Shown: positions 1 to 9,552, numbered from the stretch's first letter. The stretch: 64,000 bases of DNA from Pedobacter cryophilus (GCF_005116455.1 NZ_SWBP01000006.1:124001-188000); one strand, 5' to 3'. Notes: a model not told the origin generated them from the letters alone. Program-made: numbers and translations.

Positions 1-1183
1 TAGAATTACTTAAAAATGATGGGCTTTTACTTTCTAATTGGCTATAACGAACTGTAAATTTGTTGTTCTTATTGATATTCCAATCTAAACGACCAACAAT
101 ATTCAAACGTTCACTTTCAAAACCGTATCCATCATAACCACCTGTCTCGTAACCGTAAGTGTCTCTTAAATATTGGCTAATTTCATCTAATTCTACTCTA
201 GTTGGTCTGTTTGCTCTTGGATTTGAAGGGAAATCTGTAGGATCTACAGAAGCTATTCTACTTTGCCCTGGTCTAGCTTGTTTATCAGACTCCACACTAC
301 CAAAGAAAAATAATTTATCTTTAATAATAGGTCCGCCAATTCTAGCACCATAAATTTTAACATCATTAGGGTTCGGGATCAATTCATCGTATCCCTTTAC
401 TTTTGTACCAACATTATTTTGATTTCTAAAGTAAGTGTAAGCTGAACCAGAAAATTCATTAGTTCCTGATCTAGTAGTTGCATTAATTGCACCACCCACA
501 AAACCAGATTGTCTAACATCAACCGGAGTTACGTTAACAGAAATTTCTGATATCGCATCTAATACAATAGGATTTGCCTGTCCGCCAGGTAAATTACCCC
601 CAATACCAAAACTGTTGTTAAAGTTAGCACCATCTATTGTGATGTTATTTTGACGGTAATTACCACCACCAATAGAATTACCTTGAGCCTGAGGAGTTAC
701 TCTTGTGATGCTATTAATATTTCTATTAATTGTAGGTATTTCATTGATTTGACGAGTTCCAACGTTTGTTATAGAACCAGATCTGTCAGAACTTAAAACA
801 GAACTTCCTCCAGCTGTAACTACTACTTCGTTTAATTCTCTACTGGTTACAGAAAGCGTAACGTTTAAAATGTAAGGCTCTCCCAATTTAAGATAGATAC
901 CTTCATAAGTTTTAGGCTGTAATCCTAAAAAAGTAACTTCAACTTTGTATGGACCACCTGGTCTCATGTTTAATAAGTTAAACTTACCTTCAGCATTGGT
1001 AGTTGATGCATAAACAGACCCTGTAGGAATGTGGGTTGCCTTTACTGTACTTCCAATTATTGTTTCTTTTGAGTCTTTAACTGTTCCAGTTAAACTACCC
1101 GTAGTTACCTGTGCTGATGCTGTTATTACACCTATCAACAGGAAAGTAAACAAATAAAAAATTCTTTGTATTTTTCTTTTCAT
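1..1183 (-). CDS. TonB-dependent receptor, N-terminal part (3' end outside window)
   Basis: This is the first ~394 codons of an outer-membrane TonB-dependent receptor, which imports ligands using energy from TonB/ExbBD. The start is the ATG at 1181-1183, followed by a signal peptide ending near ITASAQ. Residues ~25-110 form a carboxypeptidase-regulatory-like beta-sandwich (VTTGSLTGTVKDS...). Next come a TonB-box-like ELNEVVVT stretch and a plug domain with NRNINSITRVTPQAQG and NITIDGANFNNSFG; the barrel then begins. The reading frame is open to the window edge. No SusD-like partner is visible on this side, and the substrate cannot be inferred. It diverges from lpd. Confidence 0.9.
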   Translation of the reverse strand, partial: MKRKIQRIFYLFTFLLIGVITASAQVTTGSLTGTVKDSKETIIGSTVKATHIPTGSVYASTTNAEGKFNLLNMRPGGPYKVEVTFLGLQPKTYEGIYLKLGEPYILNVTLSVTSRELNEVVVTAGGSSVLSSDRSGSITNVGTRQINEIPTINRNINSITRVTPQAQGNSIGGGNYRQNNITIDGANFNNSFGIGGNLPGGQANPIVLDAISEISVNVTPVDVRQSGFVGGAINATTRSGTNEFSGSAYTYFRNQNNVGTKVKGYDELIPNPNDVKIYGARIGGPIIKDKLFFFGSVESDKQARPGQSRIASVDPTDFPSNPRANRPTRVELDEISQYLRDTYGYETGGYDGYGFESERLNIVGRLDWNINKNNKFTVRYSQLESKSPSFLSNS

Positions 1184-1244
1184 GTGTGAGTTTTTAAAAC
1201 GGTACAAAAATCATGTATATGGTTTAACTATACAAGGATTAAAT

Positions 1245-1261
1245 GTTAACAAATTGTTAAC
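1245..1261. promoter_or_regulatory. 17-bp palindrome between divergent TonB receptor and lpd
   Basis: GTTAACAAATTGTTAAC is palindromic apart from its central base. It lies in the ~180-bp AT-rich gap between the divergently transcribed TonB receptor and lpd, and a further TTAACAAA half-site follows at about 1273. It is a candidate operator for one or both genes; no regulator is identified. Confidence 0.35.
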
Positions 1262-1367
1262 AATAGCACTTATTAACAAACACTTTACTTTGAAATTAAA
1301 AAATTAAGGTTTTTTTAATCATTGCTGATTTTAATTAGCTTTGGCTTTTAAAAAATATAAAATCAGT

Positions 1368-2756
1368 ATGAATTACGATCTAATAGTTATTGGCAGCGGT
1401 CCTGGTGGTTATGTAGCAGCAATTAGAGCAGCTCAATTAGGATTAAAGACTGCTATTGTAGAAAAGGAATCTTTGGGTGGAATATGTTTAAACTGGGGAT
1501 GTATTCCCACTAAAGCACTGTTGAAAAGCGCTCAGGTTTTTGAATATATCAATCATGCTAATGATTATGGAATTAAAGTTAATGGTGCTGAGGCTGATTT
1601 TGAGGCTGTTGTAAAACGCAGTAGAGGTGTTGCAGACGGAATGAGTAAAGGAATTCAATTCCTGATGAAAAAAAACAAAATCGATGTTTTAATGGGTTTT
1701 GGCAAAATTAAAAAAGCCGGAAAAGTTGAAGTTAAAGCTGCTGATGGATCTATAAAAGAATACGAAGCTAAACACACCATACTTGCCACAGGCGGAAGAT
1801 CAAGAGAATTACCCCACATTAAACAAGATGGTAAAAAGGTAATTGGCTACCGAGAAGCCATGACTTTACCTAAAATGCCTAAAAGCATGATCGTAATGGG
1901 TTCTGGTGCTATAGGTGTTGAATTTGCATATTTCTACGCTACCATGGGTACAAAAGTAACCATCGTAGAATTTATGGACAATATTGTACCTGTTGAAGAT
2001 GAAGATGTTTCTAAACAATTAAACAGATCTTTCAAAAAGATTGGTATTGACATTATGACCAAATCTTCTGTTGAAAAAATTGATAGCAGCGGAGATTTAT
2101 GCAAAGTAACCGTTAAAACGGAAGCTGGAGAAAAAGTATTAGAAGCTGAAATTGTATTATCTGCTGTTGGATACTCTACTAACTTAGAAGGTATTGGATT
2201 AGAAGAAGTGGGAGTTAAAACTGATAAAGGAAGAGTTTTAGTTGATGAATTTTATAAAACAAATATAGCAGGTGTTTATGCAATTGGTGATATAGTAGCT
2301 GGTCAGGCTTTAGCTCATGTTGCGTCAGCAGAAGGAATTATTTGTGTAGAAAACATCGCAGGTCATCATCCTCAACCATTAAATTACGGTAATATTCCTG
2401 GATGTACTTATTGCTCTCCAGAAATTGCCTCTGTTGGTATGACCGAGAAAAAAGCTAAAGAAGCAGGTTACGAGATTAAAGTAGGAAAATTTCCATTTTC
2501 AGCTTCTGGTAAAGCAAGTGCATCTGGAGCAAAAGATGGTTTTGTTAAATTAATTTTTGATGCTAAATATGGCGAATTATTAGGCGCACACATGATTGGC
2601 AACAACGTAACAGAAATGATTGCTGAACTGGTAGTGGCTCGTAAATTAGAAACTACAGGAATGGAAATTATAAAATCTGTACATCCACACCCAACCATGA
2701 GTGAGGCAATTATGGAAGCTGCCGCTGATGCTTATGGCGAAGTAATACATTTGTAA
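1368..2756 (+). CDS. lpd: Dihydrolipoyl dehydrogenase (E3)
   Basis: This FAD-dependent E3 component reoxidises dihydrolipoamide in 2-oxoacid dehydrogenase complexes and the glycine cleavage system, making NADH. The 462-residue protein has an N-terminal FAD Rossmann motif (GSGPGGYVAA), the redox pair Cys40/Cys45 in GGICLNWGCIPTK, an NAD-binding GSGAIGVEFA motif, the FAD-contact segment YAIGDI, and the C-terminal HPHPTMSE active-site motif. The start is placed at the ATG at 1368; an in-frame TTG at 1341 would add nine residues the family lacks. It is monocistronic, with a stem-loop downstream. No E1 or E2 gene is nearby. Confidence 0.96.
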   Translation: MNYDLIVIGSGPGGYVAAIRAAQLGLKTAIVEKESLGGICLNWGCIPTKALLKSAQVFEYINHANDYGIKVNGAEADFEAVVKRSRGVADGMSKGIQFLMKKNKIDVLMGFGKIKKAGKVEVKAADGSIKEYEAKHTILATGGRSRELPHIKQDGKKVIGYREAMTLPKMPKSMIVMGSGAIGVEFAYFYATMGTKVTIVEFMDNIVPVEDEDVSKQLNRSFKKIGIDIMTKSSVEKIDSSGDLCKVTVKTEAGEKVLEAEIVLSAVGYSTNLEGIGLEEVGVKTDKGRVLVDEFYKTNIAGVYAIGDIVAGQALAHVASAEGIICVENIAGHHPQPLNYGNIPGCTYCSPEIASVGMTEKKAKEAGYEIKVGKFPFSASGKASASGAKDGFVKLIFDAKYGELLGAHMIGNNVTEMIAELVVARKLETTGMEIIKSVHPHPTMSEAIMEAAADAYGEVIHL

Positions 2757-2772
2757 GTCAGTTTTAAGTTAT

Positions 2773-2809
2773 AAGTTGCCAGTTGTTAGAATATATCAAC
2801 TGGCAACTT
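2773..2809 (+). terminator. Stem-loop after lpd
   Basis: A perfect 13-bp stem (AAGTTGCCAGTTG / CAACTGGCAACTT) with an 11-nt loop lies 16 bp after the lpd stop. It lacks a clean T-run, so it could be a terminator or a small interspersed palindrome. Confidence 0.5.
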
Positions 2810-2864
2810 CGTTTAATATCCTTCATTCAAATAGCTTATTTATATCCCCAACCAACCAACTCTT

Positions 2865-3704
2865 ATGAAATTACATATTATAGAAACCGGATTTTTTAAA
2901 TTAGATGGCGGAGCAATGTTTGGCGTAGTTCCAAAAGTAATATGGAATAAAAGCAACCCTGCCGACGAAAATAATTTATGCACTTGGGCAATGCGTTGTT
3001 TGTTAATTGAAGATGGAAACAGGTTGATATTGGTAGATAATGGAATTGGCGATAAACAAGACGCTAAATTTTTAAGCCATTATTATTTACATGGTGATGA
3101 TACTTTAGATAAATCTTTAGCCAAAATTGGGTTTAATAAAAATGATATTACTGATGTTTTTTTAACTCATTTACATTTTGATCATTGCGGCGGCTCTATA
3201 GTGAGAGAAAATGACAAACTCAAGCCTGCTTTTAAAAACGCTACTTATTGGAGCAACCAGCAACATTGGGACTGGGCTGTTGTTCCAAATGCCAGAGAAA
3301 AAGCTTCCTTTTTAAAAGAAAACATTTTACCTATACAAGAAAGCGGACAATTACAATTTATCCCTACAGAAGACGGTATTTCCTTTACAGATGACATTAA
3401 AATAAGGTTTGCTTTTGGCCATACTGATGCCATGATGCTGCCTCAAATTAACTATAAAGGAAAAACTGTAGTATTTATGGCAGATCTTTTACCTTCTGTT
3501 GGCCATATCCCTCTCCCCTATGTAATGGCTTATGATATGTTTCCTTTAAAAACCTTAAACGAAAAGGCATTATTTTTAAAAGAAGCCCAAGAAAACAACT
3601 ATATATTAATGTTAGAGCATGATGCTGTGAATGAATGTTGTACTTTACAAATGACAGAAAAGGGAATTAAACTTGATGAGACTTTTAAATTGAGTGATAT
3701 TTAA
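2865..3704 (+). CDS. MBL-fold metallo-hydrolase
   Basis: A 279-residue metallo-beta-lactamase-fold hydrolase. The zinc signature HxHxDH appears as THLHFDHCGG near residue 100, with a later metal ligand in FMADLLPSVGH and a histidine in LEHDAV. No signal peptide is visible, so it is probably cytoplasmic. The overall shape resembles the AHL-lactonase/quinoprotein relay-like group of MBL proteins, but the substrate cannot be assigned. It appears monocistronic, starting ~110 bp after lpd. Confidence 0.85.
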   Translation: MKLHIIETGFFKLDGGAMFGVVPKVIWNKSNPADENNLCTWAMRCLLIEDGNRLILVDNGIGDKQDAKFLSHYYLHGDDTLDKSLAKIGFNKNDITDVFLTHLHFDHCGGSIVRENDKLKPAFKNATYWSNQQHWDWAVVPNAREKASFLKENILPIQESGQLQFIPTEDGISFTDDIKIRFAFGHTDAMMLPQINYKGKTVVFMADLLPSVGHIPLPYVMAYDMFPLKTLNEKALFLKEAQENNYILMLEHDAVNECCTLQMTEKGIKLDETFKLSDI

Positions 3705-3820
3705 TATTTTACTACAAATACACACAATGGCTTGATTTTTGATAAGAATAAAATATCAGATTAACTAGAAAAATCTTTAAATAACCCCAACATTTTCACA
3801 TAATTAACGTTAAAGTTTTT

Positions 3821-3828
3821 TAACTTTG
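3821..3828 (+). promoter_or_regulatory. Bacteroidota -7 element before rpoD
   Basis: TAACTTTG matches the phylum consensus TAnnTTTG exactly and sits 38 bp before the rpoD ATG. The -33 TTG element is not clear. Confidence 0.5.
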
Positions 3829-3866
3829 CACTCCTTTAGTTTAAGATTACAGAATAATATATATAG

Positions 3867-4727
3867 ATGAGACAACTCAAGATTACGCAATCCATTACCA
3901 ACCGTGAATCACAATCATTAGACAAGTACCTTCACGAAATTGGAAAAGTTGATCTAATTACTGCCGAAGAAGAAGTAATTCTGGCACAAAAAATCAGAGA
4001 AGGTGACCAAGCCGCTCTAGAACGTTTAACAAAAACAAACTTACGTTTCGTTGTTTCCGTAGCAAAACAATACCAAAATCAAGGTCTTACCCTCGGAGAC
4101 TTAATTAACGAGGGAAATTTAGGTTTAATTAAAGCCGCAAAAAGATTTGATGAAACCAAAGGTTTCAAATTTATTTCTTACGCTGTTTGGTGGATTCGCC
4201 AATCAATTTTACAAGCCATTGCTGAGCAATCACGTATTGTACGTTTGCCGCTAAACCAAGTAGGTTCTTTAAGTAAAATTAGTAAAGCATTCTCCAGACT
4301 AGAACAAGAATTTGAAAGAGAGCCTTCTCCAGAAGAATTGGCAGAGACTTTAGAAACTACTGTTGAAAAAATATCTGACACATTAAGTAATTCTGGAAGA
4401 CACGTATCTATGGATGCGCCCTTTGTACAAGGGGAAGAAAACACTTTATTAGATGTATTGGAAAACGATAATCCGGATACTGATAGTAATTTAATTGATG
4501 AGTCTTTATCTGAAGAAATTAAACGTTCACTTTCTACTTTAACAGAAAGAGAAAGAGAAATTATAGTTCTTTTCTTTGGTTTAAGCACCAATCACCCACT
4601 TTCATTAGAAGAAATTGGAGAAAAATTTAACCTTACTCGTGAGCGTGTAAGACAAATTAAAGACAAAGCATTACAAAGACTTCGTCACACCTCCAGAAGC
4701 AAGATTTTAAAATCTTATTTAGGATAA
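3867..4727 (+). CDS. rpoD: Primary RNA polymerase sigma factor (RpoD/SigA)
   Basis: This is the housekeeping sigma factor. At 286 residues it is the short form typical of Bacteroidota, with no region 1.1. Region 1.2 ([20 protein letters not shown]) is followed by region 2 with the core-binding and -10 recognition helix ([22 protein letters not shown]), region 3, and a region 4.2 helix-turn-helix ([28 protein letters not shown]). It is monocistronic, with a consensus -7 element upstream and a strong terminator after the stop. Confidence 0.97.
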   Translation: MRQLKITQSITNRESQSLDKYLHEIGKVDLITAEEEVILAQKIREGDQAALERLTKTNLRFVVSVAKQYQNQGLTLGDLINEGNLGLIKAAKRFDETKGFKFISYAVWWIRQSILQAIAEQSRIVRLPLNQVGSLSKISKAFSRLEQEFEREPSPEELAETLETTVEKISDTLSNSGRHVSMDAPFVQGEENTLLDVLENDNPDTDSNLIDESLSEEIKRSLSTLTEREREIIVLFFGLSTNHPLSLEEIGEKFNLTRERVRQIKDKALQRLRHTSRSKILKSYLG

Positions 4728-4731
4728 TATT

Positions 4732-4762
4732 AAAACCCTTTCCCATAAAGAAAGGGTTTTTT
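4732..4762 (+). terminator. Rho-independent terminator of rpoD
   Basis: An 11-bp stem (AAAACCCTTTC / GAAAGGGTTTT) with a 7-nt loop and a T-run starts 4 bp after the stop codon. Confidence 0.9.
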
Positions 4763-4937
4763 ATTTACCCATCTTTTAAAAATATTTCCTCTCAACTTTA
4801 TCAACATAAATAGATCACTATCAACAGCTTATTTATGTGTAATTGATACAATAAGCACCCACTTAGTGTATTTTTTATTTAAAATCTAGTAAAGGATTTC
4901 CTATAATTGCGCCATAAACCAATTATTCCCCCGTTTC

Positions 4938-6383
4938 ATGTCTAAAAAATACGATAGCGAATTCACCAGTTGGATTGCTAAAGAGAAAAAAGCTATTGAG
5001 TTGATCAATATTGTTGGTCAGCTTTGGTTTGATAAATCTATTGAACTTATTCTATTTAGAAAACCTTTATTTGATTGTAGCGGAAGCGAAATATTAGCTC
5101 ATCATCAATATGTGCAGGAAATTACCGGTACAGAAATTTCTATTTATCAAACCTTAGAAATTGCAAAAGGGATAAGCGAATTAATTATTGCACCTTCTCG
5201 CATTGATATTGGAAGATTAACCATTGAATGGCTAAATGAAGGAAATCAAGCAAAATCAATTGAAGATTTTTTATTACAAAAACTACAAAAACATGTAGGC
5301 AAGGATAAAAAAACAATGGTTTCAAAAGATGTGATTTTATACGGATTTGGAAGAATTGGAAGAATTGCCGCTAGAGAATTAATTGTACAAGCAGGTAAAG
5401 GAGAACAATTGAGATTAAGAGCCATTGTAACCCGAACTTATAGTGATGAGGAATTGAGAAAAAGAGCCGATTTATTGAGAAACGATTCGGTACATGGAAA
5501 ATTTCCTGGTATTATTAAAGAAGATTATGAACATAAAGCTTTAAACATCAATGGGCAATTGATTTATTTAATAGCAACAAATAGCCCAGGTGAAGTAGAT
5601 TATTCTGCTTACGGCATTAAAAACGCTTTATTGATTGACAATACAGGCTTTAGCCGAGACAGAGACGGATTGAGTAAACACCTACAATCAAAAGGCGTTG
5701 ATAAAGTTTTACTTACTGCCCCTGGAAAAGATGACGTACCTAATTTGGTTTACGGAATTAACCATTTTGAATATGCAAAAGACGAGCAAATTTTCTCGGC
5801 TGCAAGTTGTACTACTAACGCCATTGTACCGGTTCTTAAGGTAGTAGCTGATTCTTTTGGAATAGAAAAAGGGCATATTGAAACGGTTCACTCTTACACT
5901 AACGACCAAAATTTATTAGACAATTTTCATAAAAAATACCGCAGAGGAAGATCGGCAGCTTTAAATATGGTAATTACAGAAACTGGCGCTGCTAAAGCGG
6001 TGGCAAAGGTACTTCCTTTTTTAACTGATAAATTGACTGGGAATGCGGTAAGAGTCCCAACTCCTAATGTATCATTAGCCATATTAAATTTAAGTTTAGA
6101 AAAAGCTGTTGATAAAGAAACGCTAAATTCTGTTCTAAAAAACTCGGCTTTATTTGGTGATTTGGTAGAACAAATTGAATATTCGGTTTCTAATGAATTA
6201 GTATCTAGCGATATGATTGGGAATAGCCATGCAGCAGTAATAGACGGACCAGCAACTATTGTTTCTAAAGATGGAAAATCTATTGTTTTATATGTTTGGT
6301 ACGATAACGAATATGGTTACACCCGACAAGTGGTACGTTTAGCAAAATCTATTGCTGATGTAATTAGGTTAACTTATTACTAA
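4938..6383 (+). CDS. gap: Glyceraldehyde-3-phosphate dehydrogenase, long form
   Basis: Phosphorylating NAD(P)-dependent GAPDH of central carbon metabolism. The NAD-binding domain starts near residue 133 (YGFGRIGRIAARELI). The catalytic Cys291 lies in SAASCTTNAIVPVL, and the C-terminal WYDNEYGYTRQVVRL motif is intact. At 481 residues it is ~145 longer than classical GAPDH because of an N-terminal helical extension (residues 1-130) with no motif I recognise. Long GAPDHs of this kind occur in Bacteroidota and some other phyla. Whether the enzyme runs glycolytically or gluconeogenically cannot be told from sequence. Confidence 0.93.
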   Translation: MSKKYDSEFTSWIAKEKKAIELINIVGQLWFDKSIELILFRKPLFDCSGSEILAHHQYVQEITGTEISIYQTLEIAKGISELIIAPSRIDIGRLTIEWLNEGNQAKSIEDFLLQKLQKHVGKDKKTMVSKDVILYGFGRIGRIAARELIVQAGKGEQLRLRAIVTRTYSDEELRKRADLLRNDSVHGKFPGIIKEDYEHKALNINGQLIYLIATNSPGEVDYSAYGIKNALLIDNTGFSRDRDGLSKHLQSKGVDKVLLTAPGKDDVPNLVYGINHFEYAKDEQIFSAASCTTNAIVPVLKVVADSFGIEKGHIETVHSYTNDQNLLDNFHKKYRRGRSAALNMVITETGAAKAVAKVLPFLTDKLTGNAVRVPTPNVSLAILNLSLEKAVDKETLNSVLKNSALFGDLVEQIEYSVSNELVSSDMIGNSHAAVIDGPATIVSKDGKSIVLYVWYDNEYGYTRQVVRLAKSIADVIRLTYY

Positions 6384-6457
6384 GAATTAATTATGCAAGG
6401 AAAATTAAGTTACCTGCACTGTTTTAAGTAAAATAAACCTGATTGGCAGCGGTAGCT

Positions 6458-6478
6458 CCCTTTGTTTTTCACAAAGGG
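6458..6478. terminator. Stem-loop between convergent genes
   Basis: An 8-bp stem (CCCTTTGT / ACAAAGGG) with a 5-nt T-rich loop lies between gap and the convergent gene at 6553. It is part of a double hairpin with the next element. Confidence 0.5.
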
Positions 6479-6488
6479 ACTAAAGCAG

Positions 6489-6545
6489 AAAGCAGGGCTA
6501 TCTTAAGTTATAAAAGATGAACCCTGCTTTTCTAAATATTTATTT
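6489..6545. terminator. Bidirectional terminator-like hairpin
   Basis: AAGCAGGG pairs with CCCTGCTT around an AT-rich interior that can extend the stem (ATCTT/AAGAT). Both flanks are A/T-rich, so it could end transcripts from either of the convergent genes. Confidence 0.6.
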
Positions 6546-6552
6546 TAAACAA

Positions 6553-7044
6553 TTAGTTTTGAGCATCATCTGCATCTAGGATGGCTTTGTCTACTGTTTT
6601 AGCTAATTCTATGGCTGCATCTCTAAGTTTGATATTCTGATCATAAGCTGCATCAATTTCTATGATTTTACTTTTGCGTTGATAATCAAATTGAAGGTAA
6701 TAACGTGGCGATTTCCCTGATGTATCTCCTATCATTTTTGTTGGCCAATTCCAAAAACCAAGTTCAGCAGCTTTTCTGTGTAGAAAAAGCAAATCATCTT
6801 TTGAGAGTTTTACTTTGTTTTTTACCAGAGAATCTCTTGTATTTAAAAATTGAAATTCCTGACTTTTTGAGGAATATAGTTTATTAAAATTTTTACCAAC
6901 ACTTTCTTTTAGGGTGATGTTTTCAAATTCGGCAAACTTATAAGGCGCATTTTTTACCATTATGGTATAATAATAAATGCAGTACAACAAAAACGGAAGA
7001 GAAATACTAACTCCTAAAAATATCTTTTTAAATCTGTTACTCAT
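6553..7044 (-). CDS. Hypothetical membrane-anchored protein
   Basis: An unrecognised 163-residue protein with one N-terminal membrane helix (residues ~8-28, IFLGVSISLPFLLYCIYYYTI) and a mixed soluble domain containing KLSKDDLLFLHRKAAELGFWNWP and YYLQFDYQRKSKIIEID. The C-terminal domain is probably periplasmic. The start codon overlaps the stop of the upstream symporter gene by one base (TAATG), so translation is likely coupled. Confidence 0.7.
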   Translation of the reverse strand: MSNRFKKIFLGVSISLPFLLYCIYYYTIMVKNAPYKFAEFENITLKESVGKNFNKLYSSKSQEFQFLNTRDSLVKNKVKLSKDDLLFLHRKAAELGFWNWPTKMIGDTSGKSPRYYLQFDYQRKSKIIEIDAAYDQNIKLRDAAIELAKTVDKAILDADDAQN

Positions 7045-8420
7045 TATAATAAAATTTCTTCTTGTGTGGCATTTTCATCAAACTCGCCTTCCCACTTAGC
7101 AATTACTACGGTGGCTAAACAGTTACCTAATACATTTACAGATGTACGAGCCATATCCATTAATTCATCTATACCCAAAATGATAAAAATAGGCCAAACA
7201 GGTAAATTAAAAGAGGCTGCTGTACCTAACAAAATCACTAAAGAAGCTCTGGGAACGCCTGCAACACCTTTACTGGTGAGCATTAAAGTAAATACAATAA
7301 TTAATTGCTGGCCTAATGACATATCTATACCTGCGGCTTGAGCAACAAATATTGCGGCCAAAGCGAGGTAAAGTGTGGTGCCATCTAAATTAAAACTATA
7401 ACCTGTTGGGATTACAAAGGCTACAATTTTACGTGGAACACCTAGTTTTTCCATTTCTTCCATAGCTCTTGGCAAAGCGGCTTCTGAACTGGTGGTGGCA
7501 AATGCTATGGAAATTGGTCCTGCTACTGCTTTTAAAAACTTTTTAATTGGAACGCCTGTGAATAAAGCAATTGGAAATAGAACTAATAAAATAAAAGCAA
7601 TTAAGGCAACATAAAGCGTGGCTAAAAGCTGAAACAAGTTTAATAAAATACCCAATCCCATGTGCCCTACGGTGTATGCTATGGCCGCTCCTACTCCTAT
7701 TGGCGCAAACAACATCACAATATTTGTAAATTTAAACATCACCTCTGATAAGCTTTCTGCTGCTTTTAACATCGGTTTACGTTTATCTTCTCTTACCATA
7801 GCTAAGGCAATTCCAAATAAGATACTAAAAACAACCACTTGTAAAACTTGTCCTTCGGCAATAGATTTGGCAATGTTCTCCGGAAAAATATGTAAGATAA
7901 TGTCTGTAGTGGTTTGAGGTTCTACTTTTTGTAAAGTCTCTGTAATTGCTATTGGAGGTTGAATTCCTACTCCTGCTTTTGATATATTAATGGCTAATAA
8001 ACCGATGAATAGTGCTATAGTAGTTACTACTTCAAAATAAAGTAGGGATTTCCAACCCATTCTGCCTACTTGTTTCAAATCTGAATGACCAGCAATACCA
8101 TAAACCAAAGTGGCGAAAAGCAAAGGCGCTACAATGGTTTTAATCATTTTTAAGAATATTTTACTTAAAACCTGCAAATTGACACCAAATTCGGGAAAAT
8201 CATTTCCAATTTCTGAACCAATTACCATAGATAATAATATCCAAGTGGTTAAAGACTTCTTTTGAAAACCATAAGCTATTAAAGTTCCAATAGCCAACCA
8301 TCTAACAATCATTAGAATAGGTTCTGAAATACTTAAGATTTGATAATGACTTAAAAGAGTTAATAATGCGGCAATAAATATTGCGATTGATGCAATTAAT
8401 GGAATACGCTTTAATTTCAT
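7044..8420 (-). CDS. Dicarboxylate/amino acid:cation symporter (DAACS family)
   Basis: A 458-residue inner-membrane symporter of the GltP/DctA family, which takes up C4-dicarboxylates or acidic amino acids with Na+ or H+. Signature segments are visible: FATTSSEAALPRAMEEMEKLG (the HP1 serine-rich hairpin), PTGYSFNLDGTTLYLALA (the NMDGT-like motif of TM7) and SKGVAGVPRASLVILL (HP2). There are eight or more hydrophobic segments. The substrate (glutamate, aspartate or succinate) is not decidable. It is the first gene of a two-gene unit. Confidence 0.93.
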   Translation of the reverse strand: MKLKRIPLIASIAIFIAALLTLLSHYQILSISEPILMIVRWLAIGTLIAYGFQKKSLTTWILLSMVIGSEIGNDFPEFGVNLQVLSKIFLKMIKTIVAPLLFATLVYGIAGHSDLKQVGRMGWKSLLYFEVVTTIALFIGLLAINISKAGVGIQPPIAITETLQKVEPQTTTDIILHIFPENIAKSIAEGQVLQVVVFSILFGIALAMVREDKRKPMLKAAESLSEVMFKFTNIVMLFAPIGVGAAIAYTVGHMGLGILLNLFQLLATLYVALIAFILLVLFPIALFTGVPIKKFLKAVAGPISIAFATTSSEAALPRAMEEMEKLGVPRKIVAFVIPTGYSFNLDGTTLYLALAAIFVAQAAGIDMSLGQQLIIVFTLMLTSKGVAGVPRASLVILLGTAASFNLPVWPIFIILGIDELMDMARTSVNVLGNCLATVVIAKWEGEFDENATQEEILL

Positions 8421-8483
8421 TTATTTATAGTTTGGGAATCTAACAAAAGTAACTATTTTGGCCTATTGCGCAAATGTATATAG

Positions 8484-9002
8484 ATGAACAATCCAAAATT
8501 AGCTGATTTAAAAAAAGAACTTAATCATCATGAGCCAAATGAATGGAAAGAATTGTGTTTGCGTTTAGCAAAATATAAAACAGAAAATAAAGAATTACTT
8601 CACTATTTATTATTTTATCAAGATAGGAAAGAAGATTACATTCAGGAAGTTAAAGATTTAATAGCTTCTGAATTTGACGACCTCCATCCTTCTATATATT
8701 ATGTTACCAAGCAATTAAGAAAGCTCATCAGGATTTTAAACAAGCATATTAAATACGTTTCTGAGAAAGATAAGGAAACAGAATTAGCGCTATATTTTTC
8801 TGAACTTTTTGTAGGTCATCCTATAGTAAAGACCTCACATAAAGCTTTAATTGGCTTATTATACAGGCAATTAAAGCGAATAAACAAGTTAATTCCCAAA
8901 CTAGAAGAAGATTTACAATTTGATTATCAGCAACAGCTAGATATTTTAATTACTGCGCTAAAGAAAAACCGTCGTGATTTTCATATCAGAGAAATTGAAT
9001 AA
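8484..9002 (+). CDS. Conserved hypothetical alpha-helical protein
   Basis: A 172-residue, charged, helix-rich protein without a signal peptide or membrane segment. I do not recognise a domain. Features include EWKELCLRLAKYKTENKELLHYLLFYQ and RKLIRILNKHIKYV, suggesting a coiled or helical-repeat fold. It ends 52 bp before the sigma factor at 9055 on the same strand, so it may be co-transcribed with it. Confidence 0.65.
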   Translation: MNNPKLADLKKELNHHEPNEWKELCLRLAKYKTENKELLHYLLFYQDRKEDYIQEVKDLIASEFDDLHPSIYYVTKQLRKLIRILNKHIKYVSEKDKETELALYFSELFVGHPIVKTSHKALIGLLYRQLKRINKLIPKLEEDLQFDYQQQLDILITALKKNRRDFHIREIE

Positions 9003-9054
9003 GTTTGTAACAATACTAAAGAACTAAAATCTAACCCTAAACACAATCATTTAA

Positions 9055-9552
9055 ATGTCTAATAAAGAACAAGTCTTTAAGGAAATATTTCAGGCTAATT
9101 CTAAGAAAATTTACCATTTGTGTTTTGGTTATACCGGAGATGATGATGCTGCGAACGATTTATTACAAGAAACTTTTTTAAAAGTTTGGCAAAATTTAGA
9201 AAAGTTTAGAAATCAAGCTATGATTTCTACATGGATTTATAGAATAGCTGTAAATACTTGTCTTACTTATTTAAAAAGCGAAAAAAGACAAGCGAAAGAC
9301 GAACTCACTCCTAATATTATTGAAAACAAAGTTGAAGAAGTTTCAGAGAAACAAGAGCAAATAAAAACTTTGTATCAGTGCATTTCTAAACTGGAAGAAA
9401 ACGAAAGAATTATTATTACAATGGTGATGGATGAAGTTCCTTACCCTGAAATTGCAGAAATATCTGGAATTTCTGAAGGAAACTTAAGAGTTAAAATACA
9501 CAGAATTAAGCATAAGCTTACCGAATTATATAATGAGCATGAAAGACTTTGA
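9055..9552 (+). CDS. ECF-type RNA polymerase sigma factor
   Basis: A 165-residue sigma-70 family protein with only regions 2 and 4. Region 2 contains DDDAANDLLQETFLKVWQNLEKFRNQAMISTWIYRIAVNTCLTYLK. Region 4 contains ENERIIITMVMDEVPYPEIAEISGISEGNLRVKIHRIKHKL with its helix-turn-helix. Its last 20 bp overlap the start of the membrane protein at 9533, an arrangement typical of a sigma factor with its anti-sigma or sensor. The target promoters are unknown. Confidence 0.92.
   Translation: MSNKEQVFKEIFQANSKKIYHLCFGYTGDDDAANDLLQETFLKVWQNLEKFRNQAMISTWIYRIAVNTCLTYLKSEKRQAKDELTPNIIENKVEEVSEKQEQIKTLYQCISKLEENERIIITMVMDEVPYPEIAEISGISEGNLRVKIHRIKHKLTELYNEHERL

Noticed and set aside
4178-4591. 137-codon antisense frame across rpoD
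   Set aside because: It lies wholly inside a strongly conserved gene and encodes a Ser/Leu-rich sequence with no protein-like pattern.
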